Shown one piece after another: positions 52,820 through 62,137 of a DNA stretch of 64,000 nucleotides (positions are counted from its first letter, which is position 1; each line of letters starts with the position of its first letter). The stretch is from an uncultured Rhodospirillaceae bacterium. Its GTDB lineage: Bacteria > Pseudomonadota > Alphaproteobacteria > Rhodospirillales > Casp-alpha2. The stretch lies in assembly GCA_913030825.1 (NCBI GenBank), contig CAJWCU010000001.1, forward strand, positions 124,001-188,000, written 5' to 3'. The notes below the pieces were generated by a model that saw only the letters and a list, made by a program, of their open reading frames with translations, was not told the DNA's origin and ran no database searches. A program made the position numbers and the translations under genes.

Positions 52820-53389
52820 ATGTCGCGCGCGGCGGTGGTCGACGAGGTTTTGGATTTCTGGTTCGAATATGACGACGCGGGCGAACCTGTGTTCCGCGAG
52901 GCCTGGTTCGAGACGTCCGATTCTTTCGATGCGGAGATCAAGGCCAGGTTCGAAGACCATTACCATTGGGCGGCGGGCGGTCATTACGACAGTCTGGTGC
53001 GCAAGCCGCTGGGCGTTCTTGCCGTGGTTATCCTTTTGGATCAGGTGCCGCGCAATTTGTTCCGTGACAGCCCCGACGCCTACGCCACGGACGAACTGGC
53101 GCTGACGCATGCCCGAAAGGCACTGATGGCCCGTCACGACCGTGAGCTCGATTGGGCGCAGCGGATGTTTCTCTATATGCCGTTCATGCATGCCGAAGAT
53201 TTGGAGGCGCAGGAACGCTCCGTCCTGTTGTTCGCGACCATCCCGCACGAAGGATGCGTCAAATCGGCGCTGGCCCATCACGCGATCGTTCGCGATTTTG
53301 GCCGGTTCCCTCATCGGAACGACCTTATGGGCCGCCCCACGACCAAGGATGAGGCGGCGTTTCTGGCCGAACAAGGCCGGGGGTTCTAA
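52820..53389 (+). CDS. DUF924 family protein
   Basis: This is a 189-residue soluble, helical protein. The hallmark segments are VVDEVLDFWFEYDDAGEPVF, ILLDQVPRNLFRDSPDAYAT, MFLYMPFMHAEDLEAQERSV and HHAIVRDFGRFPHRNDLMGR. The function is unknown; the repeat-like helices recall tetratricopeptide folds. Start ATG 52820 rather than a TTG two codons earlier. Confidence 0.92.
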   Translation: MSRAAVVDEVLDFWFEYDDAGEPVFREAWFETSDSFDAEIKARFEDHYHWAAGGHYDSLVRKPLGVLAVVILLDQVPRNLFRDSPDAYATDELALTHARKALMARHDRELDWAQRMFLYMPFMHAEDLEAQERSVLLFATIPHEGCVKSALAHHAIVRDFGRFPHRNDLMGRPTTKDEAAFLAEQGRGF

Positions 53390-53542
53390 GCAGCCGCTTA
53401 AACGAAGCGGTTGCGGCGCCCCATGGGCGTGCCGGTCCTTGATTTCGCCATGATTTGGGCACAGCTTAGGATGCAGAAATGAACACATGTCCGGAAAGGG
53501 GCGGTTTCCGGCGAACCCTTAGTTGAAGTCGGAGAGACTGAA

Positions 53543-54340
53543 ATGATTTCCTCATCGAAGAAGATGACGAAGGCCGCTGCCTTGACCGCCGTGGCCGTGC
53601 TGATGACCGCCTGCGCCGGAAACGGTGCGCTCAACGTCCGTCCCGCCATCGCCCCCGTACCGGCGGGCAGCGAACGTGTGTTGTTCAAGGCCCCGGGTCT
53701 GGACGAACAAAGCGTCCTTCGGGCCCAATATCAAGACAACGACCAGCAAGAGGAATACGCCCTATTCCGCGGCAAGGACGGGGCCCAGGCGGAAGTCGTC
53801 TCCGCCGTCGCGTCGTTCTACGGCGCCGGTGCCGCCGGGGGCGACCGCCATGTGCTGGACTTTGCCAAGATCACCAAGCAGACGGTCGAAATGTGGAATA
53901 TGCCGCTCGCCAAGCGTGTGACCTTCACCGGGGATGCCTTCCCTTACAACGGCAAGCTGCCCTACTACCTGCAGCCCTTCGGTCTGGCCGCGACGGGGCA
54001 GAATTGCGTCGGCTTCCATACCGAATTCAATCGGGACGCCCATGATCCGAAGGGCGCTTACGATAATCAGCTGTTCGGGTATTACTGCGCTCCGACGGGT
54101 ACGAAGATGGCGAAGCAGGACATGATCGCCGCCGTCGACGGCTTGGATATCGCGGGGATCACGTCCCGCGCACCCGCCGCCGTCATGGAGCGGACCTTCC
54201 AGCAACTGCAGAACGATCCGCAGTTGGTCCAGGCCGTGACCAAAGGGGCGCCGACGGGCACGGCCGGTCTGCCGGCCTTTCCGCTGGAACTCGTGCGAAT
54301 CTATTCCGATGAACTGGGCGGCAGCAGCGATCAGCCCTGA
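53543..54340 (+). CDS. Conserved hypothetical lipoprotein
   Basis: This is a 265-residue lipoprotein not recognised with certainty. A signal with lipobox LMTAC (Cys24) is followed by a soluble domain. Features include VLFKAPGLDEQSVLRAQYQD and the segment FTGDAFPYNGKLPYYLQPFG. It might be distantly related to plant oil-body-associated proteins, but I cannot support that. It is convergent with a DUF2141 gene. Confidence 0.7.
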   Translation: MISSSKKMTKAAALTAVAVLMTACAGNGALNVRPAIAPVPAGSERVLFKAPGLDEQSVLRAQYQDNDQQEEYALFRGKDGAQAEVVSAVASFYGAGAAGGDRHVLDFAKITKQTVEMWNMPLAKRVTFTGDAFPYNGKLPYYLQPFGLAATGQNCVGFHTEFNRDAHDPKGAYDNQLFGYYCAPTGTKMAKQDMIAAVDGLDIAGITSRAPAAVMERTFQQLQNDPQLVQAVTKGAPTGTAGLPAFPLELVRIYSDELGGSSDQP

Positions 54341-54384
54341 AAGTAACGACGCTTAAGGGCGTCTTGGGTGCGGCTGCCGGCAGC

Positions 54385-54822
54385 CTAATTGCCGAGATCG
54401 ATGACGATGGTTCGGCCTTCCTCCGGCAGGGGGAAGGCCGCTTCGTCGAAGGCGGGGGCGCTGAAAAACGCACGGGCACCCATGGAAAATCCGTAATCCT
54501 CCAACGGGATCTTGAACGCTCCTTGATCGAACGACCCGTTGCCGTTGGCGTCGTGAAAGACCGCGATCGCGAAGGTTCCGGCGGTCAGGTCCGTGAACAC
54601 CCAGGTCGCCTGCCGGTCTTTCGGTTTCGCGCGGACTTCCGACAGCATGCCGTCGCTTTTCGGGAAGCCCGCGGGATCGGAATAAAGCGCGATATGCACG
54701 TTGCCGGCGTCCGATTCCAGGCCCGTGACCGTGACCGTCAGGTTCGCCGCCCGCACGGCCCCCGGCAGCAGAAACAAGACGGCTGCGAGAAACAGGACAG
54801 AAAGAGTGGGTGTTTTTGGCAC
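54385..54822 (-). CDS. DUF2141 family secreted protein
   Basis: This is a 145-residue protein from GTG 54822: signal peptide (LSVLFLAAVLFLLPGAVRA) followed by NLTVTVTGLESDAGNVHIAL, and FHDANGNGSFDQ (calcium-binding-like) in the middle. DUF2141 proteins are small beta-sandwich secreted proteins of unknown role. A longer frame to 54906 lacks a good signal context. Confidence 0.82.
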   Translation of the reverse strand: MPKTPTLSVLFLAAVLFLLPGAVRAANLTVTVTGLESDAGNVHIALYSDPAGFPKSDGMLSEVRAKPKDRQATWVFTDLTAGTFAIAVFHDANGNGSFDQGAFKIPLEDYGFSMGARAFFSAPAFDEAAFPLPEEGRTIVIDLGN

Positions 54823-54968
54823 GGGCCGGGCCTTCGGGCTGGTCGGGGGTCGGAAGACGTTTCGAATAGGCCCGGAAAAGCTAGGGGCGCCGTCGCCCGG
54901 GATCAAGCCCGGCGCGGCGGTTTTGCGGTCACCGTGGTGTGACGATGGAAATGCGGTCGGGCGTGGGC

Positions 54969-55211
54969 CTAAACCGTGATGTTCAGGTAAAACCCGCGGG
55001 GAACGTCGCGGCGCAGGTCGTGGCCGGAACTCATGGCGTCGTTCAGGCGGCGCATGCCGCGGCGTTCGATCGCCGTTTCCCCCTGGCGGATGTGGTTGGC
55101 GCGGGCTTTGACCTCGCGCACCGATTCCGACTCGTAACTGACCGATGTCCGGGCCGCGGTTTTCGCGGGAACACCGGCCGAACCGGCGGGGGAATTGTTG
55201 ATGCTTTCCAT
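54969..55211 (-). CDS. Small hypothetical protein, 80 residues
   Basis: The frame begins MESINNSPAGSAGVPAKTAA at ATG 55211 and is rich in Arg, Glu and Ala (VREVKARANHIRQGETAIER). No family is recognised. It has no signal peptide or membrane segment. It stands between DUF2141 and a Nudix gene on the same strand, with 69 nt to the latter. Confidence 0.55.
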   Translation of the reverse strand: MESINNSPAGSAGVPAKTAARTSVSYESESVREVKARANHIRQGETAIERRGMRRLNDAMSSGHDLRRDVPRGFYLNITV

Positions 55212-55280
55212 GGCCCGAGCTTAGTCGGGCAAAAGTTAACGGAGTCTCAAGACCCGGTAATTTTTGCCGGGTTGGGCGTG

Positions 55281-55832
55281 TTATCGGCCAGGGCGCGGCG
55301 GCGCTTGGGTGATATCGGGCGGCAGGCCGTCTCGGAAGCGTTCCAGGGCCCAGCGGATCGACGGAAAGGCCAATTCGTCCCAGGGGATTTCGTCCCAGGT
55401 CACCAGCATGGTCTCGGCGCTTTCCGGTCCGGGGGCATGGTCCTCGCGGGTCATCTTTCCGGCGTGCAGGACGTACATCTGGGAAATCCGGGGAATCTCG
55501 TAGATGCCGATCAGGCCCGTGATTTCGATATCCACGCGGGCTTCTTCCCAGGCTTCGCGTTTGGCGCCTTCGGCCGTGGTTTCGCCCAGTTCAAGAAAAC
55601 CCGCCGGGACGGTCCAGAACCCCTTGCGCGGTTCGATGGCGCGGCGGCACAGGATGTAGCGGCCATCCCAGGTCGCGACCACACCAGCGATGACCTTGGG
55701 GTTGTCGTAATGGATGAAGCCGCAATCGGGACAGGTCAGGCGCTTGCGGTCGTCGCCGTCCGGCACGGCCCAAAGACGCGGGCCCGGTTTATCGACCGTG
55801 TCACTTCCTGGCTTGTCGGTTTCGTCGCTCAT
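55281..55832 (-). CDS. Nudix hydrolase with zinc-ribbon-like N-terminus
   Basis: This is a 183-residue Nudix protein, probably a nucleoside-diphosphate or NADH pyrophosphatase-like enzyme. [13 protein letters not shown] at about 34-46 is a zinc-ribbon remnant with one CxxC. The Nudix box runs [20 protein letters not shown]; its last conserved Gly is replaced by Arg (EEARV). Start ATG 55832. Confidence 0.9.
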   Translation of the reverse strand: MSDETDKPGSDTVDKPGPRLWAVPDGDDRKRLTCPDCGFIHYDNPKVIAGVVATWDGRYILCRRAIEPRKGFWTVPAGFLELGETTAEGAKREAWEEARVDIEITGLIGIYEIPRISQMYVLHAGKMTREDHAPGPESAETMLVTWDEIPWDELAFPSIRWALERFRDGLPPDITQAPPRPGR

Positions 55833-55902
55833 GGCGATGACTGTATCCGATTGCCGGTATCGGCGGCAAAGGTCGGGTGTCGGCGTTCACGGAAGGACGC
55901 GG

Positions 55903-56115
55903 TCAGGCGATGATATCGACGATCTGTCCCCGACGGACGGGGGCGTCGGGGTCGATTTCGGGCATTTCGCCCGGCGCCAGATTTCCCCCATTGTATTCCT
56001 GGAGGTTTTTTTGCGCGTCCTGGACCAGGTCGGCGGCCAATTGGTCCTGTTTCAGGCTGCGTTTGAGCCCCAACAGGTTTGCGACGGCACCGAGCGCGCC
56101 AACTTGTTCAACCAT
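55903..56115 (-). CDS. Small hypothetical protein, 70 residues
   Basis: The frame starts MVEQVGALGAVANLLGLKRS at ATG 56115, with GGAGG about 13 nt upstream. It is a helical, mildly charged protein ending in VRRGQIVDIIA. No family is recognised. It is divergent from the HAMP membrane protein, whose AT-rich upstream region it borders. Confidence 0.55.
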   Translation of the reverse strand: MVEQVGALGAVANLLGLKRSLKQDQLAADLVQDAQKNLQEYNGGNLAPGEMPEIDPDAPVRRGQIVDIIA

Positions 56116-56321
56116 CTTCGGTTGATCCCCTCCATCCCGAATCGATTTCCTATGATGGCATACCAACCGGGAATTGCAATTCTATGAAGGTCTTAAAATC
56201 GGCGAAAATCGGGACCTATGCCTTAAGGGTATCTTCGCTTTTTGGTCTTAATCTGCTTAATCTACTAGTCTTGCAGACAAGCCGTCTCCCCGACGTTCAT
56301 CGAGTTGAGGCATTAACCACC

Positions 56322-58286
56322 GTGGCAGACCGCGACTACGACCATACCTATCTGGCTCTTCGGCGTCCGACCTACGCCAGCCGCACCTTCCTCGGCGGCC
56401 TCAAGCTATCCACCCGCACCGGACTGTTCGTGACCGTCGGCCTGCTGGCGATCATGGTCTATGCGGGGCTGATCGTGCATGTGAACGACCGGGTCACGGT
56501 GGCGCATCTGGGGCTGCAGCGGGCTCAGGACCTGAGCGCCACGGTCACCGAGGTCGCGCGCGGTCAGGCGGCCCTGCAAAGCCATGAAAAACGCTACATC
56601 CTGACCCGGGATTCCGAGGACGCGAAAGAGATCCGCGGCCTGATCGACGGCCAGTCGCGGGCGCTCGACGCGTTGACTTCCCATGCCGACGCGGGTGATC
56701 TGGAACGCCCCATCGCGACCTTGAAGGACGGCTTGGTGCAGTACGATCAGCACCTGGGGCAATTGGACGCCACGCTGCCGGGCAATCCGGCGGCGGCCGG
56801 GACGGCCTTGCGCGACGCCGACCAGGCGCTGGCGCCGCGCCTTGCGACCCTGGGCGGGCGCGCGGCGACGGACCTGATGGCCAAGATCAATCAATTGGGC
56901 AGCGAAATGGTGCTGACCGGCGACCCACTCCATCTGGTCGACCTGCAGAACGCCTACAAGCAGCTTGCCCAAACGATCGTCGAGGCCAAGCGTCCGCGCA
57001 CCGAGCGCGCCGCCATGACCGATCTGTTGACCCGCCACCGGGAGGCGCTCAAGGGTCTGATCACCGCGCGGGTGCAATTGAACGACGACGCCCAGCGTTT
57101 CGACGATATTCAGGCCTATGTGGCGCCGTCCCTCGGGACCTTGACCTCGGTCGCCGGGGAACTGATGGCCGAGCGCTGGCAGAACCTGGAAGACGCGCGC
57201 AAGTTTGCCGCTGCTTCTCTGGTCGGCGGCGGGGCGGCGATCATTCTCTGGGTCATGACGTTGGGTCTGATCGTCATGCGGTCCCTGACCCGGCCCGTAC
57301 AGGCGTTGGCCGATGCCGCCGACCGGCTGGCGCGCGGCGACCGGACGGTGATGATCCCCGGGCGCGGCAACCGCGACGCCATCGGCCATCTGGCCCGCGC
57401 CTTCGACGATTGGATGGGGGCGTTGGCTGACTCAGAACATCTGCGCCAGGACCTCGAGCATGCCCGCGCCAAGACCCAGCAGGCGGTCGAGACCATGACC
57501 GCCGAGGCCGAACGCGCCCAGGAAGCGGTCGACGAGGCCGAGGTTCTGCGCCGTACGCTGGCCGATTACCGGCGCGAAATGGACGAGATGGAAAACATTC
57601 TCGCTGAATTGGAAGAAGATCAGAACGGCCAGCCGCCGGTCCCCGCCCTGGCCAAAGCCCAGGCGTTGGCCCAGGCGCAGGCCCATTCACATCCGGGCGT
57701 GCCCGGCGCCGGCGGCGATGCCGCCCTGGCACGGGTTTCGGACCATCTGTCCCAAGTCAGCCGTCAGGCGTCCTCGGCCATCGTCGACGTCGAATTGACC
57801 GATACCCTGATCCGCAACATCGGCGCCGCCCGCGATCAATTGGACGGCCTGGGCGGACATGTCGGCGCCGTGCGCGAAGAATTCAATCAGTTCCTGTTCG
57901 GCAGCCCCGGTCAGCCCGGCCAGGGCCAGGACGCCGACGGCAAGACCGTGGCGCTCAACGGCGGCGCCATGCGTCAGGCCAGCCTCAAGGATCCGGAATC
58001 GCGCGCCCGCCTTGCCGCCATCCGCGATGCGGTGGAACGCGCCGAACGGGCGCTGGGCGCCTGCGCCCATGAAATCGATCAGGTCACGGATACGGCGCAG
58101 CGTCTGGCCGCCTCGGCCTCGGACGAGGCCCGCCTGGCGACCGACCAGTTGGCCGCCCAGTCCGAATATCTGAAAGCGTTGCTGGACACCCTGTCCCACC
58201 GCGACGCGCCGCAGGCAATCGCCGACGGCACGGCCGAGGCCGGCCGCCGGGCGTCAGGCCGTCCGCAGGACCGCGACGCCGGGTAG
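56322..58286 (+). CDS. HAMP-domain membrane protein with coiled coil and no known output domain
   Basis: This is a 654-residue sensor-like protein from GTG 56322 (an ATG at 56184 would add a poorly supported 46-residue lead). A first transmembrane helix at about 34-52, a periplasmic helical domain, a second helix at about 297-319 and a HAMP (about 320-372) follow. The cytoplasmic part is coiled coil, but there is no MA hairpin, HisKA, GGDEF or other output domain. The Gly/Gln-rich linker separates two coiled segments. Its last 33 nt overlap the convergent pgk gene. Confidence 0.8.
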   Translation: MADRDYDHTYLALRRPTYASRTFLGGLKLSTRTGLFVTVGLLAIMVYAGLIVHVNDRVTVAHLGLQRAQDLSATVTEVARGQAALQSHEKRYILTRDSEDAKEIRGLIDGQSRALDALTSHADAGDLERPIATLKDGLVQYDQHLGQLDATLPGNPAAAGTALRDADQALAPRLATLGGRAATDLMAKINQLGSEMVLTGDPLHLVDLQNAYKQLAQTIVEAKRPRTERAAMTDLLTRHREALKGLITARVQLNDDAQRFDDIQAYVAPSLGTLTSVAGELMAERWQNLEDARKFAAASLVGGGAAIILWVMTLGLIVMRSLTRPVQALADAADRLARGDRTVMIPGRGNRDAIGHLARAFDDWMGALADSEHLRQDLEHARAKTQQAVETMTAEAERAQEAVDEAEVLRRTLADYRREMDEMENILAELEEDQNGQPPVPALAKAQALAQAQAHSHPGVPGAGGDAALARVSDHLSQVSRQASSAIVDVELTDTLIRNIGAARDQLDGLGGHVGAVREEFNQFLFGSPGQPGQGQDADGKTVALNGGAMRQASLKDPESRARLAAIRDAVERAERALGACAHEIDQVTDTAQRLAASASDEARLATDQLAAQSEYLKALLDTLSHRDAPQAIADGTAEAGRRASGRPQDRDAG

Positions 58287-59450
58287 GTCTTTGCCTTCCA
58301 GCCATTCCAGGAACGCCCCGCCGGCGGCGGAGACATAGGAAAATTCCGTATGCACCCCGGCGTTGACCAGGGCCGCGACCGTATCGCCGCCCCCGGCGAC
58401 GGAGGTCAGGGATCCCCCCTGGGTCAATGCCGCGGCGGCGCGGGCCAGTTCATTGGTCGCGTCGTCGAAGGGCTTGATCTCGAAGGCACCCAGCGGGCCG
58501 TTCCAGACCAGGGTCCGGCAATCCTTCAGGCGTTCGGCCAGGTGCCTCACCGTGACCGGCCCGGCATCCAGGATCATCGCGTCGTCGGGCACGGCGCGCA
58601 CGTCGACCACGTCGGACGGCGCCCCTTCCTTGAATTCACGTGCGATCACCGCATCGACCGGCAGGGCGACCTCGCAGCCCGCCGCCTCGGCGCGGGCCAG
58701 AATATCCTTGGCCGCATCGGCCATGTCGTGCTCGCACAATGATTTGCCGACGTTGATCCCCTGGGCGTGCAGGAAGGTATTGGCCATGCCGCCGCCGATG
58801 ATCAGCAGATCGACTTTGGCGACCAGGTTGCCCAGAACCTCCATCTTGGTCGAAACCTTGGCGCCGCCGACGACGGCGGCGACCGGGTGTTCGGGCGCTT
58901 CCAGGGCCTGGGTCAGGGCGTCCAGTTCGGCCTGCATCAGGCGCCCGGCGGCGGCGGGCAGGATACGGGCGATGGCCTCGGTCGAGGCATGGGCCCGGTG
59001 CGAGACCGAAAAGGCGTCGTTGACGTAGATATCGCCGAGCGCCGCCAGCTTGGCGGCGAAGTCGGCGTCGTTCTTTTCTTCCCCGGCGTGGAAGCGCAGA
59101 TTTTCCAAAACGCAGACGTCGCCGTCCTTGAGACCGCCGACCACGGCTTCGGCTTCGGGGCCGACGCAATCCGCCGCGAAGGCGACCGGGCGGCCAAGGA
59201 CCTCGGCGAAGGCTTCGGCGACCGGCTTCAGGCTCATCTCCGGCACGTGCTGGCCTTTCGGGCGGCCGAAGTGGGACAGCACGCAGACCCGCGCCCCGGC
59301 GGCGGCCAGGTCGTTCAGGGTCAAGGCCGAGCGCTCCAGGCGCGTCGCATCGGACACGGCGCCGTCCTTCATGGGCACGTTGAAGTCGCAACGGACCAGC
59401 ACGGTCTTACCGGCTAGGTCCAGGTCGTCGATGGTCTTGAATTGACGCAT
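58254..59450 (-). CDS. pgk: Phosphoglycerate kinase
   Basis: Pgk makes ATP from 1,3-bisphosphoglycerate. The 398 residues from ATG 59450 start [20 protein letters not shown] and hold [19 protein letters not shown] and [17 protein letters not shown], with [15 protein letters not shown] near the C-terminus. It ends within the 3' end of the convergent HAMP gene. Confidence 0.97.
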   Translation of the reverse strand: MRQFKTIDDLDLAGKTVLVRCDFNVPMKDGAVSDATRLERSALTLNDLAAAGARVCVLSHFGRPKGQHVPEMSLKPVAEAFAEVLGRPVAFAADCVGPEAEAVVGGLKDGDVCVLENLRFHAGEEKNDADFAAKLAALGDIYVNDAFSVSHRAHASTEAIARILPAAAGRLMQAELDALTQALEAPEHPVAAVVGGAKVSTKMEVLGNLVAKVDLLIIGGGMANTFLHAQGINVGKSLCEHDMADAAKDILARAEAAGCEVALPVDAVIAREFKEGAPSDVVDVRAVPDDAMILDAGPVTVRHLAERLKDCRTLVWNGPLGAFEIKPFDDATNELARAAAALTQGGSLTSVAGGGDTVAALVNAGVHTEFSYVSAAGGAFLEWLEGKDLPGVAVLRTA

Positions 59451-59547
59451 GATGGATTGATCCCCCTTGGATCGGTTTCTTGTCATCGATTTGCCGGGGG
59501 TTATAGGCGGAAGCGCCGCCGCCGCCAAGAGGGCAGATGCCCGAAAC

Positions 59548-61062
59548 CTAGGGCGTCAGGCGCTTGACCTGCGCGGCGGCCTCGTCGGCTTTTTCCGTAT
59601 CGCCCAAAACGCGGTAGGCGCGCTCCAGCCGCTGCCAGCCCGCCAGATCGTCGGGGGTTTCCGCAAGCCGGTCGGCCAGACGCTGAACCATGCCCCGGAT
59701 CATCTCGGCCCGGTCCTCGGGCGACATCTCCTGGGCGGCGCGCATCTGCTCTTGTGTCGGGCCCGGTTGGGTGGCGGGGGCTTCGGATTTCTGGGCCGAA
59801 AGACGCTTGATCTGGGTCAGGGCGTCGTCGGCTTTCTCCGTCTCGCCCATCATCCGGTAGGCGCGTTCAAGGCGCTGCCATCCCGCCAGGTCGTCGGGGT
59901 TTTCGGCCATCCGGTCGGCCAGACGTTGGACCATGCCGCGGATCATTTCTTCCCGTTCCTCGGGCGTCATGTCGCGGGCGGCTTCGATCTGTTCGCGGCT
60001 CGGGCCCGGGGCGGCGCCGGGGCCTTCGGCGGCGGCGGTGCCCGCATCGGGCGGCAGGATCGGCGTGTCGGGGCGCAGGACCGGCGGTTGCGATGCGATC
60101 AATTCGCGGGCCGCGTCGGACATCTGCACGCTGGCCGGGTCGATGTTCAATTCCTCGGCGGCGCGCATGATCTGGTTGCGCACGATAGGCACCCAGGGGG
60201 CGTCGGCTTCGGAAATCGCGACCAGATCGGCCCAGTCCTGCAGCGCGCCGGCGGTGTCGCCTTCCTGTGCTTTCTTAAGCCCTAGGTAGTATCGGGATTT
60301 TGGTTCGAACGGTGACTTTTCCGTCACCGCGCGGAAGATCTCCGCCGCCGGTTCGACGACCTTCATGCCGCCTGCCAGGATCAGGCCCTCGGCATAGGTG
60401 ACCTCGACGTCCGGGCGGCCATCGGCCAGCGCGCGGGCCTTGCCATAGGCCGCCATGGCATCGTCGTTGCGGTCGAGGGCGATATAGCTGCGGCCCAGCA
60501 ACAGCCAGCCGTCGATATCGTCGGGGTCTTCTTCCAGTTTCTTCTCAAGGCGCGCAACGGCGGCTTCCATGTCGCGTTTCTGGGCGGCCTCGGCGGCCTG
60601 CTGCGCGGGATCGGCTTGGACCTGGCCCTGGCCGCCGACACCGGCGACCCGGTGGGATTCGGCGGCGATATCGCGCCCGGCATAAGGCTGGTCCGGCTGA
60701 AACGGCGATCCGTGCAAGAGATAGAACACCGCCGCAGCCAAAGGCACGCCGCAGGCGACCAGGGCCGCCGTCACCCGGGCCGGGCGCGGCGCGGAGGTGT
60801 CGGCGGTCGGCGCGGTCGCCGCGCGTTCCGCGTCGGCGGCCAGCAGGCGGCGTTGGACTTCCAGGCGTGCCGCCTCGGCGGCTTCGTCGTCGAGCAGCCC
60901 ACCCGCGGCATCCCGCTCGATCTCCGCCAATTGGTCGCGGAACACGGTCAGATCGTAGTCGGCGCGGGTCGCCGGAGCGCCCCGCCGTTTGATCAGGGGC
61001 CAGGCGAGGGCCAGCCCGACGGCGGCGCCGAGGATGGCCATGGCGACGATCAGGCCGGTCAT
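59548..61062 (-). CDS. ccmI: Cytochrome c maturation protein CcmI with duplicated C-terminal module
   Basis: CcmI is the membrane TPR protein that holds apocytochrome c during heme attachment. The 504-residue protein has an N-terminal helix ([17 protein letters not shown]), [15 protein letters not shown], a second helix, then TPR-like units ([19 protein letters not shown]). At the C-terminus a 70-residue block occurs twice (about residues 355-423 and 435-504) with shared [11 protein letters not shown] and [14 protein letters not shown]. Its start overlaps ccmH by 4 nt. Confidence 0.95.
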   Translation of the reverse strand: MTGLIVAMAILGAAVGLALAWPLIKRRGAPATRADYDLTVFRDQLAEIERDAAGGLLDDEAAEAARLEVQRRLLAADAERAATAPTADTSAPRPARVTAALVACGVPLAAAVFYLLHGSPFQPDQPYAGRDIAAESHRVAGVGGQGQVQADPAQQAAEAAQKRDMEAAVARLEKKLEEDPDDIDGWLLLGRSYIALDRNDDAMAAYGKARALADGRPDVEVTYAEGLILAGGMKVVEPAAEIFRAVTEKSPFEPKSRYYLGLKKAQEGDTAGALQDWADLVAISEADAPWVPIVRNQIMRAAEELNIDPASVQMSDAARELIASQPPVLRPDTPILPPDAGTAAAEGPGAAPGPSREQIEAARDMTPEEREEMIRGMVQRLADRMAENPDDLAGWQRLERAYRMMGETEKADDALTQIKRLSAQKSEAPATQPGPTQEQMRAAQEMSPEDRAEMIRGMVQRLADRLAETPDDLAGWQRLERAYRVLGDTEKADEAAAQVKRLTP

Positions 61063-61562
61063 TTTTCGTCTCCGTCGAGAATTTTCGCGAGCCGCGCCCG
61101 TTCCTCGGCGCTGAGCGGCGCCTGGGCCGAGGCGATGGTCATGCCGCGCCGCTTACGGAAGAACAGGAACAGGGCCAGCAGACCCAGGATGGCGACGATC
61201 CCCGGCCCGGCCCAAAGCACGATGGTCGATTTCTTCACGGGCGGGTTCAACAGGACGTAATCGCCATAGCGGTCGACGATGAAGGCGATGACTTCGTCGT
61301 TGCTGTCTCCGGCCTTGATGCGTTCGCGCACCAGGACGCGCAGGTCCTTGGCCAGACCGGCGTCGGAATCGTCGATCGACTGGTTCTGGCAGACCAGGCA
61401 GCGGAGATGTTTGGAAATATCCCGCGCGCGGGCTTCCAATGCGGGATCGGGCAGCATTTCGTCCGGGTTGACGGCGAGGGCCGGTGCGGGCGCCGCCAGG
61501 GACCCCAGGGCCAGAACGGCAGCGAGCAGAACGGCGCGGACCGGGATCGGCAGGCGGATCAT
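61059..61562 (-). CDS. ccmH: Cytochrome c maturation protein CcmH (CycL)
   Basis: CcmH is the thiol-active partner that keeps the CxxCH cysteines of apocytochromes reduced. The 167-residue protein has a signal peptide, [20 protein letters not shown] (the active CxxC), and a C-terminal transmembrane helix. Start ATG 61562 overlaps the ccmG stop by 4 nt. Confidence 0.96.
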   Translation of the reverse strand: MIRLPIPVRAVLLAAVLALGSLAAPAPALAVNPDEMLPDPALEARARDISKHLRCLVCQNQSIDDSDAGLAKDLRVLVRERIKAGDSNDEVIAFIVDRYGDYVLLNPPVKKSTIVLWAGPGIVAILGLLALFLFFRKRRGMTIASAQAPLSAEERARLAKILDGDEK

Positions 61563-62107
61563 TGGCTGCCTCCCTGAATGGCGCGAATCAGCGGCAAAAT
61601 CTTGGTCTCCAGCATGTCGCCGACGATGGGGCCGGTTTGTTTGTAACGGATGCGCCCCTTGCCATCGACGATGAAGGTTTCCGGCACGCCGTAAACCCCC
61701 CAATCGATACCGACGCGGCCGCTGATATCGGCCCCGACGGCGGTGTAATTGTCGCCTAGATTGCTGAGCCAGTTCAGCGCCGCGTCGGGCGTGTCCTTGT
61801 AGTTCAGTCCGTAGACCGGAACGATCCCCATCTCGGCCAGCTTGTTGATGTAGGGATGTTCGGCACGGCAGGGCACGCACCAGCTGGCGAAGACGTTGAC
61901 GACGCTGACCTGGCCTTTCTTGAGATCGGCCGTGGAAAAGCCGTCGCCCTTGCGGCCCGGGATCGTCGGCAGGTCGAAGGTCGGCGCCGGTTTGTCGATC
62001 AGGGCCGACGGAATGATCTTCGGGTCCTTCGTCAGGCCGACCGCGAAGTAGACGGCCAGCACCGCGAACAGGACGAGCGGCAACAGATACATAAGGCGTC
62101 CGCGCAT
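61559..62107 (-). CDS. ccmG: Thiol:disulfide interchange protein CcmG (DsbE)
   Basis: This is a membrane-anchored thioredoxin-like reductant for cytochrome c maturation. The 182 residues have an N-terminal anchor and the active site in [19 protein letters not shown]. It lies between ccmF and ccmH. Confidence 0.96.
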   Translation of the reverse strand: MRGRLMYLLPLVLFAVLAVYFAVGLTKDPKIIPSALIDKPAPTFDLPTIPGRKGDGFSTADLKKGQVSVVNVFASWCVPCRAEHPYINKLAEMGIVPVYGLNYKDTPDAALNWLSNLGDNYTAVGADISGRVGIDWGVYGVPETFIVDGKGRIRYKQTGPIVGDMLETKILPLIRAIQGGSQ

Positions 62108-62137
62108 GGTCGTCTCTTTCCCCAGCCCCGGCCTGGC

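Noticed and set aside
54939-55913. Plus-strand open frame of 324 codons opposite the Nudix gene
   Set aside because: The Nudix box is on the minus strand, and the plus-strand product has no coherent features.
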